DNA from: JAJZMA01 sp021850405
Lineage (GTDB): Bacteria > Chloroflexota > Dormibacteria > Aeolococcales > Aeolococcaceae
Length of the DNA stretch: 40,340 nucleotides
Reading direction: 5' to 3'
Assembly (NCBI GenBank): GCA_027365835.1
Contig: DAHXLU010000003.1
Coordinates: 1-40,340 of the forward strand
The notes below the pieces were generated by a model. The model saw only the letters and a list, made by a program, of their open reading frames with translations, made no database searches and was not told where the DNA came from. Shown in pieces: positions 27,226 through 35,943 of this stretch; the stretch's first letter is position 1; each line of letters opens with the position of its first letter. The translations under genes and the position numbers were made by a program.

Positions 27226-29853
27226 TTACTGCGCCCTGACACCACGGACCGCCGCAAGGCGAGCTGCGCGCGCGGCCTTGCCCGGCCAGATGTAGTCCCA
27301 GGCGACAAGCATCGTACTGGCATTAAAGATGGAACTGTATGTACCGGTAACCACCCCAATCAGAAGCGCCAGCACAAATCCCTGGATTGTAGAACCACCA
27401 AAGAGCACCAGGGAAAGGAGCACAAACACCACTGTTAGCGAAGTGTTGAGCGACCTGGTCATCGTCTGGGCAGTCGAAAGGTTTACCACCTGTTCAAAGG
27501 TGAGTCTGGGGCCAAAGCGAAGATTCTCCCGTATACGGTCGAAGACGACGATTGTGTCATGGATAGAGAAGGCGATAGAGGTAAGAACCGCAGTCACAAA
27601 CAGGGTTCCCACCGAGCCGATGCTGCTGAAATGTCCGAGTATGGCCCAGATTCCAAGCAGGACAAAGACGTCATGCAGCAGCTTTATGAAGGTTGCAACC
27701 GAAAACCGTACACGTGAAACAGCAGTCTGTGAGCCAAAGACAAATGCCAGGTAGAGCGCAATAAACAATGATGCCACCAGTATCAGTTCCACAGCGTCCT
27801 GCACAAGGCTGGACGCGATGGTCGGTCCCACAGTGGAAACCTGGACATCTGGATGCTGAGGCTGATGAGGGGGATGCACTATTCCATATTTGTCCTGCAG
27901 TGCAGTAATGAGCGATGTAACCCTGTCTATCGAGGACGGAAGCGTCTGGATCGTAAACACGTTCCCGGTTGACTTTACGACCTGTGGCTGCAACGCCCCT
28001 ATCGTCCTGTCTGCAGTTGCCAGCACCTGAGCCTGACTGGCTGGCTTGACCAGGGTGGCAGTAACTGTATTGCCACCAGCAAAATCTATGCCAAGCCGAA
28101 AACCCCAGCCCAGGATTGCCGCCAGCCCGGCAAGAATAATCAGCAGGGACACCAGAAAGTAGACATTCCTTGGTGCAATGATGTCAAAGGTGCGGTTGCG
28201 CCCCTGACGCGGCCCCCTGCCCCCCACCATGCGCTCATACTCAGCAACTGCTGCCTCGGCTGATGATGACATCGCCGGCGCCTGCACCAGGACACCCCCG
28301 TCGGGTACAGCTGTTCCAGCTGCACTGCCTCCAGCCAGTGCGCTTTCATCCGCATCTCCCGCCAGCTCCGGTGTCTTCGCAAGGCGCGCATACAGGCGTG
28401 GATTCCGCAGCGGCCGGATCTTGATGGCAAAGTGGAAAAGCGCCTGGGAGATAACTGTCGCAGTAAAGAAGGATGCAATGACGCCGATTCCAAGGGTTAT
28501 TGCAAACCCCTGTATGACGCTTGTTCCAAACCGCACCAGAATCAGGCACGCGATAAGGGTGGAGAAGTTGCTGTCACGAATGGCAGGAAAAGCGCGCCGA
28601 AAGCCAGTCTCTATTGCAAGCGGCAGGCTGCGGCCATGGCGAAGCTCATCACGCATTCGCTCAAAGATAAGCACATTGGCGTCTACGGCCATGCCTACGC
28701 TAAGCACAAAACCCGCCAGGCCGGCAAGACTGAGTGTGATAGGCACCAGCTCGAACACGGCAAGGACAATGGCCGCATATATGGCCAGGGCAATGGCTGC
28801 CAGAAGACCAGAAAAGCCGTAATAGAGCAGCATGAACAGCACGACGATTGCCAGCCCAACCGCGCCAGCCACAAGGCTCTCCTTTACGCTGGCCGCACCA
28901 AGGGTCGCGCTAACCTCGGTCGAAGCTACAGTACTGATCTGGGCAGGCAATGCTCCTGCTGAAATCTGGTCCGCCAGCAGTGTTGCCTGGCTCTGGGTAA
29001 AGGGACTTATCTGGGTCTGACTGCTTGAGACCGACTCTACGCAAGGGGCCGTAATCACCTTCGTATCCAGGAAAATCGCCACCTGATTCTGCGGTATGAC
29101 AGTGGTGGGACAGCCAGCATTGGCTTTGAACGCCTGCGAAGTGAGCTTTGCCCACTGGGCAGCGCCAGCAGAGTTGAAGCTTATGGAAACAGCGTAGGCG
29201 TTGGTAGTCGAGTCAAAGACCACCGACGCACTGGTGACATCTGTCGCTGGCAGAGCGCGGTCGATCTTCCAGTGAAAGCGGCTACCGCTCAGGACTGGAT
29301 AGAAAGCAGGATTGTTGAACTGGGCAGGGTCATAGAGCCCCTCCTGATCTGCCAGGAACGCAGGGTTCTTGGGATTGGGAGCTCCTGCCACAGCGGTTGC
29401 AAAATGCAGCTGGGCAGTAGTGCCCACGACCTGGATGGCCCGCTGGATGGTTACTCCCGGAATCTGGACCACCACCTCATCTGTTCCCTGTGCCTGGACG
29501 GAGGCCTGGGCAATGCCAAGACCATTGACCCTCTCGCCCAGGATGGTTACCGTGGCTGCCTGCGCCTTGGCCAGGTTCTTCAGGCCCCCCGGCACCCCAG
29601 ACCGACAGGTGGTGCCAGCAGGCTTGTCGTAGCCCTCACAGATGGCGATGGTAAGTTCAGTTCCGCCCTGGAGATCCAGACCCTTTTCTATCGTTATCGG
29701 ATGGCCCCCAATATTTGGGACGGTCTTAAGCGGCTTGCCCGGGGGGACATGGGCTACAAAGTAGCGGTAGGTATAGCTGTAGGTGTCGATGAAGACGGCC
29801 CCCAGGACCACCAGCGCTATTACGAGATACCAGAACTTGTTTAGCTTGACCAC
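27226..29853 (-). CDS. secDF: Fused protein translocase subunit SecDF
   Basis: Membrane protein that uses the proton gradient to help Sec export. About 875 residues with two halves. SecD half: first membrane segment, GLDLQGGTELTI, a large periplasmic domain, then GMAVDANVLIFERMRDELR. SecF half: GIDFAGGNTVTA, periplasmic region, then AFSIHDTIVVFDRIRENLR. A low-complexity Ala/Gly/Ser linker joins them. Fusions occur in Bacillus and several other phyla; many bacteria have separate genes. The frame begins with TTG at 29946, but GTG at 29853 starts right at VKLNKFWYLVIALVVLG, so I use that; the exact start is uncertain. Confidence 0.92.
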   Translation of the reverse strand: MVKLNKFWYLVIALVVLGAVFIDTYSYTYRYFVAHVPPGKPLKTVPNIGGHPITIEKGLDLQGGTELTIAICEGYDKPAGTTCRSGVPGGLKNLAKAQAATVTILGERVNGLGIAQASVQAQGTDEVVVQIPGVTIQRAIQVVGTTAQLHFATAVAGAPNPKNPAFLADQEGLYDPAQFNNPAFYPVLSGSRFHWKIDRALPATDVTSASVVFDSTTNAYAVSISFNSAGAAQWAKLTSQAFKANAGCPTTVIPQNQVAIFLDTKVITAPCVESVSSSQTQISPFTQSQATLLADQISAGALPAQISTVASTEVSATLGAASVKESLVAGAVGLAIVVLFMLLYYGFSGLLAAIALAIYAAIVLAVFELVPITLSLAGLAGFVLSVGMAVDANVLIFERMRDELRHGRSLPLAIETGFRRAFPAIRDSNFSTLIACLILVRFGTSVIQGFAITLGIGVIASFFTATVISQALFHFAIKIRPLRNPRLYARLAKTPELAGDADESALAGGSAAGTAVPDGGVLVQAPAMSSSAEAAVAEYERMVGGRGPRQGRNRTFDIIAPRNVYFLVSLLIILAGLAAILGWGFRLGIDFAGGNTVTATLVKPASQAQVLATADRTIGALQPQVVKSTGNVFTIQTLPSSIDRVTSLITALQDKYGIVHPPHQPQHPDVQVSTVGPTIASSLVQDAVELILVASLFIALYLAFVFGSQTAVSRVRFSVATFIKLLHDVFVLLGIWAILGHFSSIGSVGTLFVTAVLTSIAFSIHDTIVVFDRIRENLRFGPRLTFEQVVNLSTAQTMTRSLNTSLTVVFVLLSLVLFGGSTIQGFVLALLIGVVTGTYSSIFNASTMLVAWDYIWPGKAARAARLAAVRGVRAQ

Positions 29854-30407
29854 AACCCGCAAGTGTACCTGAGATGGACCCCGGTGGCCCGGCTGGGCAG
29901 CACCCTCCAGGGATCTGGCCTTGGGAAGGCGGGTGGGTGAGTACAAGGCTGCGGCTCAAGGAGGGACCTCAGTGGCCAGCCACCGGGCCCAGCACAGGTA
30001 GTGCATGGTAGCTGAGACCGCTGTAGCCGCCGCTCCCGGGGAGAATGGAGGATGGATTGTGCTGGGGGCCATCTGCATGTGCCGTGCCGCACGTGGATCT
30101 GGAACCTGTCCGCACCAGCAGGACAGTCTCACACCCTCTGGACGCAGGCGGTCCCTGTCCCACTAATCTCGAAAGAGTGGACATGGGTGTCGAACTGGCT
30201 CCCGGAGACAAAAGCTGTTGAGGCCGCATGGACCGCATGGAACATGGGCAGTTTGACTACCGCTCTTCTGCTCCCTCACCCGGTGGTCTGGCAGGAAGAG
30301 CTGCTGCAGGTGGGAAAAGTCTGGCGTGCACCCGGGAAACAGAAGGTGTCGGGGTGACCATTCGAGGGCCAATGCGACCCACAACCCTCCAGGGTAGCCG
30401 GCTCCCG
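29854..30407. other. Intergenic region between divergent genes, no feature recognised
   Basis: About 550 nt between the secDF start and the promoter of the PH-like protein. It should hold the secDF promoter. Open frames on both strands look non-coding (unusual amino-acid composition, no supporting start). A CTGTCC/GGACAG hairpin is present (about 30110). I checked by eye for RNase P, tmRNA and 6S signatures and saw none. Confidence 0.4.
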
Positions 30408-30413
30408 TACAAT
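30408..30413 (+). promoter_or_regulatory. Candidate -10 element for the PH-like membrane protein
   Basis: TACAAT on the plus strand, predicted start near 30420, 37 nt before the ATG at 30457. No -35 match. It overlaps the in-frame ATG at 30412, which argues against that longer start. Confidence 0.4.
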
Positions 30414-30456
30414 GACTTTGCTGCTTGCTATTCTGAGGATTGGCCGCATAGTCAAG

Positions 30457-31011
30457 ATGAACCAAACCCCTTCCTCCGGACCATACGGTGCCGGTCAACC
30501 TGGCTACGGGCAGGGACCCCAATCTGGCCCGACACCGGCGTACCCAGATGCCGCGGTGTTAAGTACTCCCGCATGGCTCTGCAGCGGATGGACAGTCTTT
30601 GGAGCAAAAGCTGGCACACTGGATTTCGACGGCAGAATGCTTAGGTTTACTGCTGGCAGCGGTGTTGAAACCTTTGCCTATTCCTCTGACCAGATCCGTA
30701 GTGCAGGTTTTCGGTATTCGGGCTGGATGAAGCTGAAACTGAATGATGGCACAGTAAAAAAGCTCACCCTCTACAATATCTATGAAGGCGGAAATGGTAG
30801 CTACCGCGCGCGGCGGATGGCAGAGGCGGCCGTGCCAGTCGACAGGCAGTGGGTGGCGGTACTTAAAGCAGCCAGCGTTATGGTGGAGGGTGATGGAAAG
30901 ACATCATCGTCTACCTATCTCAAAGTGGTTCTTGTCGTGCTGTTGATGGTTGTTGCGGTAACTGCTCTTGTGCTCTTTGCCGCGGCCCTGTTTGGACTGC
31001 ATCCACGCTGA
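30457..31011 (+). CDS. PH-like domain protein with C-terminal membrane anchor
   Basis: 184 residues. A Gly/Pro/Gln-rich N-terminus (1-35) precedes a beta-rich segment of PH/GRAM-like character (about 36-100: TLDFDGRMLRFTAG, then YSSDQIRSAGFRYSG and MKLKLNDGTVKKLTLY). A membrane helix (about 152-178: VVLVVLLMVVAVTALVLFA) lies near the C-terminus, leaving most of the protein on one side. The domain guess is from pattern only. ATG 30457 is chosen because the upstream ATG lies within the -10 element. No neighbour on the same strand. Confidence 0.65.
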   Translation: MNQTPSSGPYGAGQPGYGQGPQSGPTPAYPDAAVLSTPAWLCSGWTVFGAKAGTLDFDGRMLRFTAGSGVETFAYSSDQIRSAGFRYSGWMKLKLNDGTVKKLTLYNIYEGGNGSYRARRMAEAAVPVDRQWVAVLKAASVMVEGDGKTSSSTYLKVVLVVLLMVVAVTALVLFAAALFGLHPR

Positions 31012-31140
31012 GAGTTCAGCGATCCCGCATACTTGCACACCATTGCACGAGACGATTGCTTCTTTAACCTGTAGCCAGGCCGCAATCCGCGTCTGAACAT
31101 GAGATGGGCCCAGTTGCCCTGCTGGGCTTGAAACCCAGGG

Positions 31141-31911
31141 TCATGGGGGGCCGCCCAGGTTGCATCCTGGGCCCGGGAAGACTATGGAGTTGTAGAAATC
31201 GGAGAAGGCTCCTGTGCTTGCGCCTGAGCTATAGGTGTAGACAACCTGGAGTACGGCTCCGCCTCCCTCAGCAAGGTTCAGTGTTGCGGTCTCCTTCGAT
31301 CCCTGGCTTGCCAGTGTCTCTGGGTCAGTTCCCCCACAGACGCCGACCTGCTGTGTCTGCTGTATCGACCCTCCCCCTGGCGAAGGAGCTGCGGAAGGAT
31401 AGAGGGTTACAGTAATGGACTGGTTGCTGTTGTCACTGCTGAAGACAACACTGCTGGACCCCAGAACGTAGGTCCAGTCAGAGCGGTAGAGCACCGTAAA
31501 CTGGGGAGAGGCAGAAACGTATGTTTCCATCACATGCGGCGTGCTCAGAGCAGGATTGGACGATATCCAGCCACTGGTGGCGGAGTCTTTCACGTGGTAC
31601 CAGCCTCCCCCAGCAGCTGTATAGCCCAGCACTGAGAGTTGCACCCCCTGGGCGAGGATCCCTTCAACAGTCGCCGTAAGCGAAGGACCTGTACGAATGT
31701 TTAACCCGTCAGGAGTGAGCACCGTCCTGACCCCGCCAGTAGCGCCGGCAGCCCCAGGAGCGGCACTGGCAGATGGTGCAGCCGTCGCCAGGGGAGAATT
31801 GGTGGCCACCTGATTCCCCTGCACGGCAGCGCACGCCGAAAGACAGATAACTGGCATAAGAGCCAACAGCAGAATGAACCTGGGCCGACCGTGACCTCCT
31901 GTCATGGGCAT
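31141..31911 (-). CDS. Lipoprotein with SH3b domain
   Basis: 256 residues. The signal RFILLLALMPVICLSAC has a lipobox LSAC with C27 as the lipid-anchored residue, followed by an Ala/Ser/Pro-rich tether (about 30-60). A bacterial SH3 domain (about 62-119) has the typical LNIRTGPSLTA, WYHVKDSATSGWISS pattern and would bind cell-wall or protein ligands. The C-terminal part (about 125-256) is beta-rich and unrecognised. The ATG at 31911 or 31905 fits the signal peptide; the frame continues upstream through the zinc-ribbon gene and is rejected. Neither ATG has a Shine-Dalgarno, and an inverted repeat covers both (31898-31919). Confidence 0.82.
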   Translation of the reverse strand: MPMTGGHGRPRFILLLALMPVICLSACAAVQGNQVATNSPLATAAPSASAAPGAAGATGGVRTVLTPDGLNIRTGPSLTATVEGILAQGVQLSVLGYTAAGGGWYHVKDSATSGWISSNPALSTPHVMETYVSASPQFTVLYRSDWTYVLGSSSVVFSSDNSNQSITVTLYPSAAPSPGGGSIQQTQQVGVCGGTDPETLASQGSKETATLNLAEGGGAVLQVVYTYSSGASTGAFSDFYNSIVFPGPGCNLGGPP

Positions 31912-31919
31912 ATGACAGG
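31898..31919. repeat. Perfect 8-bp inverted repeat over the lipoprotein start
   Basis: CCTGTCAT (31898-31905) and ATGACAGG (31912-31919) flank a 6-nt centre and include both candidate start codons of the SH3b lipoprotein. It could form a start-occluding hairpin in mRNA or be an operator-like site on DNA. Confidence 0.5.
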
Positions 31920-31924
31920 GCCGA

Positions 31925-32122
31925 TCAGAAGTTTGCACGCGAGGTTGAAGGCTGAATTGCCCCCTGGTCTGTTCTTGGAGCATATGGAACCTGAATCTCC
32001 CCGTCTGGGCGCGATACACAGCCGGGGCAGAGACTGGCCACCCTGCCTTCATACAGGACGGCCGCCAGGCGATACAACGGAATAGTCCTGCCACAGCGAG
32101 CACATCTTCCCAGAGCTGCCAC
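31925..32122 (-). CDS. Small zinc-ribbon protein
   Basis: 65 residues with two Cys pairs, CARC (C7, C10) and CPGC (C32, C35), spaced like a zinc ribbon, then a polar tail. Function unknown; such small ribbons bind nucleic acid or proteins. Start is GTG at 32122, very well supported by AAGGAGGTGA about 5-7 nt upstream, one of the best ribosome sites in the window. It ends 13 nt before the lipoprotein start, so the two may be co-transcribed. Confidence 0.7.
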   Translation of the reverse strand: MAALGRCARCGRTIPLYRLAAVLYEGRVASLCPGCVSRPDGEIQVPYAPRTDQGAIQPSTSRANF

Positions 32123-32210
32123 CTGCTCACCTCCTTGCTGCTACATGTAAGCTGAAACCAGCGGGGTCACTCCCACAGTTGTGGCCGTGCTGGCCGAACC
32201 AGAACCACGT

Positions 32211-32287
32211 TGGTCGGGAAGCGCGGACTCGAACCGCGGACCCCTGGTCCCCCAGACCAGTACTCTAACCATCTGAGCTACTCCCCG
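32211..32287 (-). tRNA. tRNA-Pro (anticodon GGG)
   Basis: 77-nt cloverleaf on the minus strand with encoded CCA: acceptor CGGGGAG pairs with CTTCCCG, D-arm AGCTCAGATGGTTAGAGT, anticodon stem CTGGT/ACCAG around CTGGGGG (anticodon GGG), T-loop GTTCGAGTC. The two spacer tRNAs of the rRNA operon do not encode CCA, so the encoded end here may be coincidental. Confidence 0.96.
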
Positions 32288-32297
32288 AGCAGATCAC

Positions 32298-32326
32298 AGT
32301 TTACCGGATCACCCCATCCTGATAAA
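32298..32326 (-). promoter_or_regulatory. Candidate tRNA-Pro promoter
   Basis: TTTATC (32321-32326), 17 nt, TAAACT (32298-32303) on the minus strand; predicted start near 32291, 4 nt before the tRNA. The -35 match is weak. Confidence 0.4.
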
Positions 32327-32395
32327 GGCACGAGCGGGAGACCACTGCTGGCTGCGACCCTCTGCCAGGCCAGAGAGCCCGCAACGGGCAATGTC

Positions 32396-33418
32396 TCAGC
32401 GTACCGCGCGCGGCGCCTCCACCACTTCATCGCGTGGCTCTCTGGCCATAAGCGCTGCTACGGCCGCCTCCACCGTAACGTGATCAAACAGCACCGAAGC
32501 AACCGCACTGGTAATGGGAAGCTCCAGCCCGGCGTCTCCTGCAAGCCGCAACGCAGCTGCTGCAGTATCCACGCCCTCTGCAACCCCAACCTGCTGCAGG
32601 GCATCAGGAAGGGGCACCCCTCTCCCGACCAGTTCTCCAAGGGTCCGGTTCCGTGAAAGAGGACTCCAGCAGGTCACCATACAGTCACCAACTCCCGACA
32701 GCCCCCAGAAGGTCAACTGGCTCGCTCCGAGCGCGACCCCAAGTGCAGCAATCTCAACCATCCCCCTTGCCACCAGTGCCGCCTTGGCGTTGGCCCCAAA
32801 GCCCATTCCGTCAGAGATACCCGCCGCAATGGCAATTACGTTCTTCAGGGCACCACCATACTGCACGCCAACAATGTCCGCAGCGCTGTAAAAGCGCAGA
32901 ATCGGCCCGGTACACAGGTTGCGTGCGTCCATCGCTGCCTTGTGGCCAAAGCAGGCCACAACTGTAGCTGCATGCTGCCCACCAAGTATCTCTTCAGAGA
33001 TGTTTGGCCCACTGATGACCCCAACCCGCGCACGCTCTGCTGGTGCATGCAGGCCCAACTCCCCGGCCAGGAATGCAGCTGGAGGCAATCCACTGCGCCG
33101 CTCCAGCCCCTTGGCGGCAGACAGGAGGAGTGCGGCATCCGGGACCCACTGCCTGGCAGCGCCAGCTACCTCTCCGATGGCATATGTAGGAACTGCAAAT
33201 ACGACCAGTTCGGCACCACGCAGTGCATCTGCGATGGCTCCTTCGACTCTGACCCCCTCGCTCAGAATAGTGTCCCCCAGGCGGGGATGCCGCCTCGCTT
33301 GTGCGATCTGTCTGGCCGCCTCCGGACTCCGGCACCAGAGGGAGACATCCTTTCCCTCAGTGGCAAAGGTGTGAGCCAGGGCAAGCCCCCACCGCCCAGC
33401 ACCGAGGACTGCAATCAC
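32396..33418 (-). CDS. gpsA: NAD(P)-dependent glycerol-3-phosphate dehydrogenase
   Basis: Makes sn-glycerol-3-phosphate for phospholipids, the acceptor used by PlsY. 340 residues: Rossmann motif GAGRWGLALA (6-15), FAVPTYA, AAKGLE, then the catalytic region YGGALKNVIAIAAGISDGM with the conserved Lys, followed by NAKAALVARGMVEIAALG and the GLSGVGDCMVTC segment. The usual GPSFA is GPNIS here. ATG overlaps the der stop by 4 nt (ATGA). The two form the tail of the eno-ogt-der-gpsA series. Confidence 0.95.
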   Translation of the reverse strand: MIAVLGAGRWGLALAHTFATEGKDVSLWCRSPEAARQIAQARRHPRLGDTILSEGVRVEGAIADALRGAELVVFAVPTYAIGEVAGAARQWVPDAALLLSAAKGLERRSGLPPAAFLAGELGLHAPAERARVGVISGPNISEEILGGQHAATVVACFGHKAAMDARNLCTGPILRFYSAADIVGVQYGGALKNVIAIAAGISDGMGFGANAKAALVARGMVEIAALGVALGASQLTFWGLSGVGDCMVTCWSPLSRNRTLGELVGRGVPLPDALQQVGVAEGVDTAAAALRLAGDAGLELPITSAVASVLFDHVTVEAAVAALMAREPRDEVVEAPRAVR

Positions 33419-34854
33419 TCCTGTCCCCGCTTGCGCAGGACAAACCGCAATCTCGTGCCTGCGAACCCAAACTCCTGACGCAGACGGTTTTCAAGGTACC
33501 GTTCATATGCAAAATGCATCTGCTCTGGATCATTTACGAAAAGTACGATGGTTGGCCTTGAGGCAGCTGCCTGTGCTGCGTACAGGATCTTGAGCCGTAA
33601 CCCCTTGTGGACGCGGGGCGGATGTTCTTCTACTGCCCGACGGATAGCGTTATTGAGCGCACTGGTAGGGATTCGAAACTTCCTGGCGTCTCCCACCTTC
33701 ACGGCTGCATCAAGAACAGCAGTCGAATGCCTTCCGGTCAAGGCCGATACCGTCAGTACGGGCACATCCGGGATAAAGTCAAACATCTGCTGCATATTGG
33801 GCCGAAACAGCTTGTCCGACCGCTTCTCCTCATCCAGAAGATCCCATTTGTTCGCGACAACTACAACTCCCTTGCCAGCATCCACCGCGTACCCGGCGAT
33901 GTGCCGGTCCTGCACGACGACCCCTTCGTTACTGTCAACCACCAGCAGGACCACCTCAGCGCGTTCTATCGCCCGCATTGAACGCAAAAGACTGTAGTGT
34001 TCGATGTCGGTCGTCACTACACCCCGCCTTCTGATTCCGGCGGTATCGACCAGACGGATCCGCCTCCCATCATGCACAAGCACAGTGTCAACGGTGTCCC
34101 GCGTAGTGCCCGGAATGTTCGAAACAGTGGAGCGCTCCTCACCAAGGAGCCGGTTCAGAAGCGAAGACTTGCCCACATTGGGCCGCCCAACAATGGCAAC
34201 CGACATTCCCCTGTCAGGGGCGTCCCGTGCATCCGATACATCCCCCTCCTCCCACTCCCAGGCAGGGATCCCAGCTTTCTCCTCCCCGGACTGCTGCGGT
34301 GGCAGGAGACTTACAACCTGATCCAGCAGATCACCCGTATCCTTCCCCTGGAGAGCGCTGATGAGAAACGGCTCACCAAGACCCAGCGAAAAAAGTTCAT
34401 GAGAGAAATATGGGTCCAGATGTGAGTCTGCCTTGTTGCCCACCAGTACCACCGGAGTGGTTCCCTGCCTCATGATGGCTGCCACCTCAAGGTCTACCGG
34501 GGTAACCCCATCCCTCACATCCACCATGAAACAGCAGACGTCTGCTTCAGCCATTGCCGCCCTGGCCTGTGCCTGGGCTGCACTGGCTATCTCATCGCCA
34601 CGCGCCGGATTGCGCAGCACCTCTGGCACCAGACCAGCGGTGTCAACAACCGTAAAGGCTCGCCCACCCCACTCTGTAACGCCATAAAGACGATCCCTGG
34701 TCAGGCCCGCAAACTCATCGACAATCGCACGCCTTTCACCAATCAGGCGGTTGAAAAGGGTCGATTTGCCCACGTTGGGGCGCCCCACGATCGCCACGAT
34801 TCCAGAGGGAGTACCAACCGCGTCCCGGACTCTGCGTCCCTGCTTCCTGGCCAC
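33415..34854 (-). CDS. der: Ribosome biogenesis GTPase Der (EngA)
   Basis: Essential GTPase for 50S subunit assembly. 479 residues with two G domains: GRPNVGKSTLFNRLIGE (24-40) and, at about 225, GRPNVGKSSLLNRLLGE. DTAGLVPE and DTAGIRRRG are the switch motifs, NKAD and NKWD the guanine-specificity motifs. A KH-like domain follows to the end (HKGLRLKILYAAQAA, LRFVLRKRGQE). The length is slightly above average. It is translated with gpsA through a 4-nt overlap and lies 17 nt after the small 80-residue gene. Confidence 0.96.
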   Translation of the reverse strand: MARKQGRRVRDAVGTPSGIVAIVGRPNVGKSTLFNRLIGERRAIVDEFAGLTRDRLYGVTEWGGRAFTVVDTAGLVPEVLRNPARGDEIASAAQAQARAAMAEADVCCFMVDVRDGVTPVDLEVAAIMRQGTTPVVLVGNKADSHLDPYFSHELFSLGLGEPFLISALQGKDTGDLLDQVVSLLPPQQSGEEKAGIPAWEWEEGDVSDARDAPDRGMSVAIVGRPNVGKSSLLNRLLGEERSTVSNIPGTTRDTVDTVLVHDGRRIRLVDTAGIRRRGVVTTDIEHYSLLRSMRAIERAEVVLLVVDSNEGVVVQDRHIAGYAVDAGKGVVVVANKWDLLDEEKRSDKLFRPNMQQMFDFIPDVPVLTVSALTGRHSTAVLDAAVKVGDARKFRIPTSALNNAIRRAVEEHPPRVHKGLRLKILYAAQAAASRPTIVLFVNDPEQMHFAYERYLENRLRQEFGFAGTRLRFVLRKRGQE

Positions 34855-34871
34855 TCTACCGCCGCTGGCGG

Positions 34872-35114
34872 CTACTCCTCTACCCTCTGGCTGGGGGACG
34901 CGGAATGACCAGGAAACGGACGAAAGCCGGTCGTCCTTCGGTCGCTACTGTCAAACATCGCCACAACAGTACTCGGCCGCACCAGAAGGGCTCCTTCCTC
35001 ACCGGAAAATTCAACAAACCCATCGCCTGATGCGTTCCGGATCTGGGCAAAAACTTCCTGCAGTGATCCCTTGACCAGAATGTCGCTGCCGTTAACCAGA
35101 CGTAGAAGAGCCAT
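34872..35114 (-). CDS. Small conserved-looking protein, unknown
   Basis: 80 residues: LLRLVNGSDILVKGSLQEV, FVEFSGEEGALLVRPSTVV, AMFDSSDRRTTGF, then a Pro/Ser-rich tail. It has no signal or membrane segment. I do not recognise a family; the beta-strand pattern and NG turn look like a small ligand- or protein-binding barrel. ATG 35114 is supported by GGAGG 4 nt upstream. The frame extends to 35177 without support. It sits between ogt and der, likely in one operon. Confidence 0.65.
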   Translation of the reverse strand: MALLRLVNGSDILVKGSLQEVFAQIRNASGDGFVEFSGEEGALLVRPSTVVAMFDSSDRRTTGFRPFPGHSASPSQRVEE

Positions 35115-35247
35115 ACCACCTCCAGTGAGTGTGTCTGTATGGTAACCCCTGCGGACACCATATGAAGGCGTGCTCAACGCCCACCCCCAGGGGCCACTTT
35201 CCCACGCGCAGCCATCAGTCTACACCAGGGGACAGACCGCCGCCCAA

Positions 35248-35943
35248 TCAGCCGGGTGAGCCACTGCCAGATGCATCTACCGCCCAGCCCACTCCCTCGC
35301 CAGCCTGGGCGCGCAAGGCTTCCTTCTCACGGGCAAGGAGATGCTCCTTAATCTCTCGCCCTCCCCCAAAACTGAACCCTCCAGAATCGCCACCTGCCGC
35401 TACAACCCTATGGCATGGAATGAGCAACGGAACTGGATTACGGGACATCACTCTTCCGACAGCGCGTGCAGCCCCTGGACGACCCACTGCCCGCGCCACT
35501 TCTCCATAGGCCATCGTGCAGCCTGACTGGATTGTCGCCACCAGGCGCAGGACAGCTTCCTGGAAGCTGGACGTGAATATCCGCTCATCCACGAGGTGCA
35601 GACCAGCCCGTCCCTCCATGAGGGCCACACACACAGCCGCACCCGGTGTAGCCTTCCGTGGAGCCTCCCATGGAGCCTCCCGCCATGCTCTGCCGACCGC
35701 CTCCCTGGTCCACTCAGGGGAAGGCAAGCCAGAACGGCTGGTGCTGAGGTTTGTGAGGCTTGCCACGCGCAACACTCCTGCACTGGTCCAGAGCAGGGCT
35801 ACCTCTCCCGCAATGCTCGGGACAACTGAGAACAGGAGCTGTTCAGGTGCAGCGGTGTCGGTGATTCCGAAGCTCTGATCTGGCGCAACTGGCCTCCCCT
35901 GCGGCGCCGCCACCCTTTCCAGAATCGCGGTAGGCTGGCTCAC
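35248..35943 (-). CDS. ogt: Methylated-DNA--protein-cysteine methyltransferase
   Basis: Removes alkyl groups from O6-alkylguanine in DNA by irreversible transfer to a Cys. 231 residues: an N-terminal domain of poor similarity (1-115), then FQEAVLRLVATIQSG and MAYGEVARAVGRPGAARAVG, the active site IPCHRV (C177), and GGFSFGGGREIKEHLL. The helix-turn-helix Arg finger (ARAVG) is conserved. A direct repeat in the gene encodes APWEAP-like residues (about 90-96). ATG overlaps the eno stop (ATGA). Confidence 0.92.
   Translation of the reverse strand: MSQPTAILERVAAPQGRPVAPDQSFGITDTAAPEQLLFSVVPSIAGEVALLWTSAGVLRVASLTNLSTSRSGLPSPEWTREAVGRAWREAPWEAPRKATPGAAVCVALMEGRAGLHLVDERIFTSSFQEAVLRLVATIQSGCTMAYGEVARAVGRPGAARAVGRVMSRNPVPLLIPCHRVVAAGGDSGGFSFGGGREIKEHLLAREKEALRAQAGEGVGWAVDASGSGSPG

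Noticed and set aside
30052..30357. Plus-strand 101-codon frame in the secDF upstream region
   Set aside because: Trp/Pro-rich composition without pattern, no ribosome site, and overlapped by equally long frames on the other strand.
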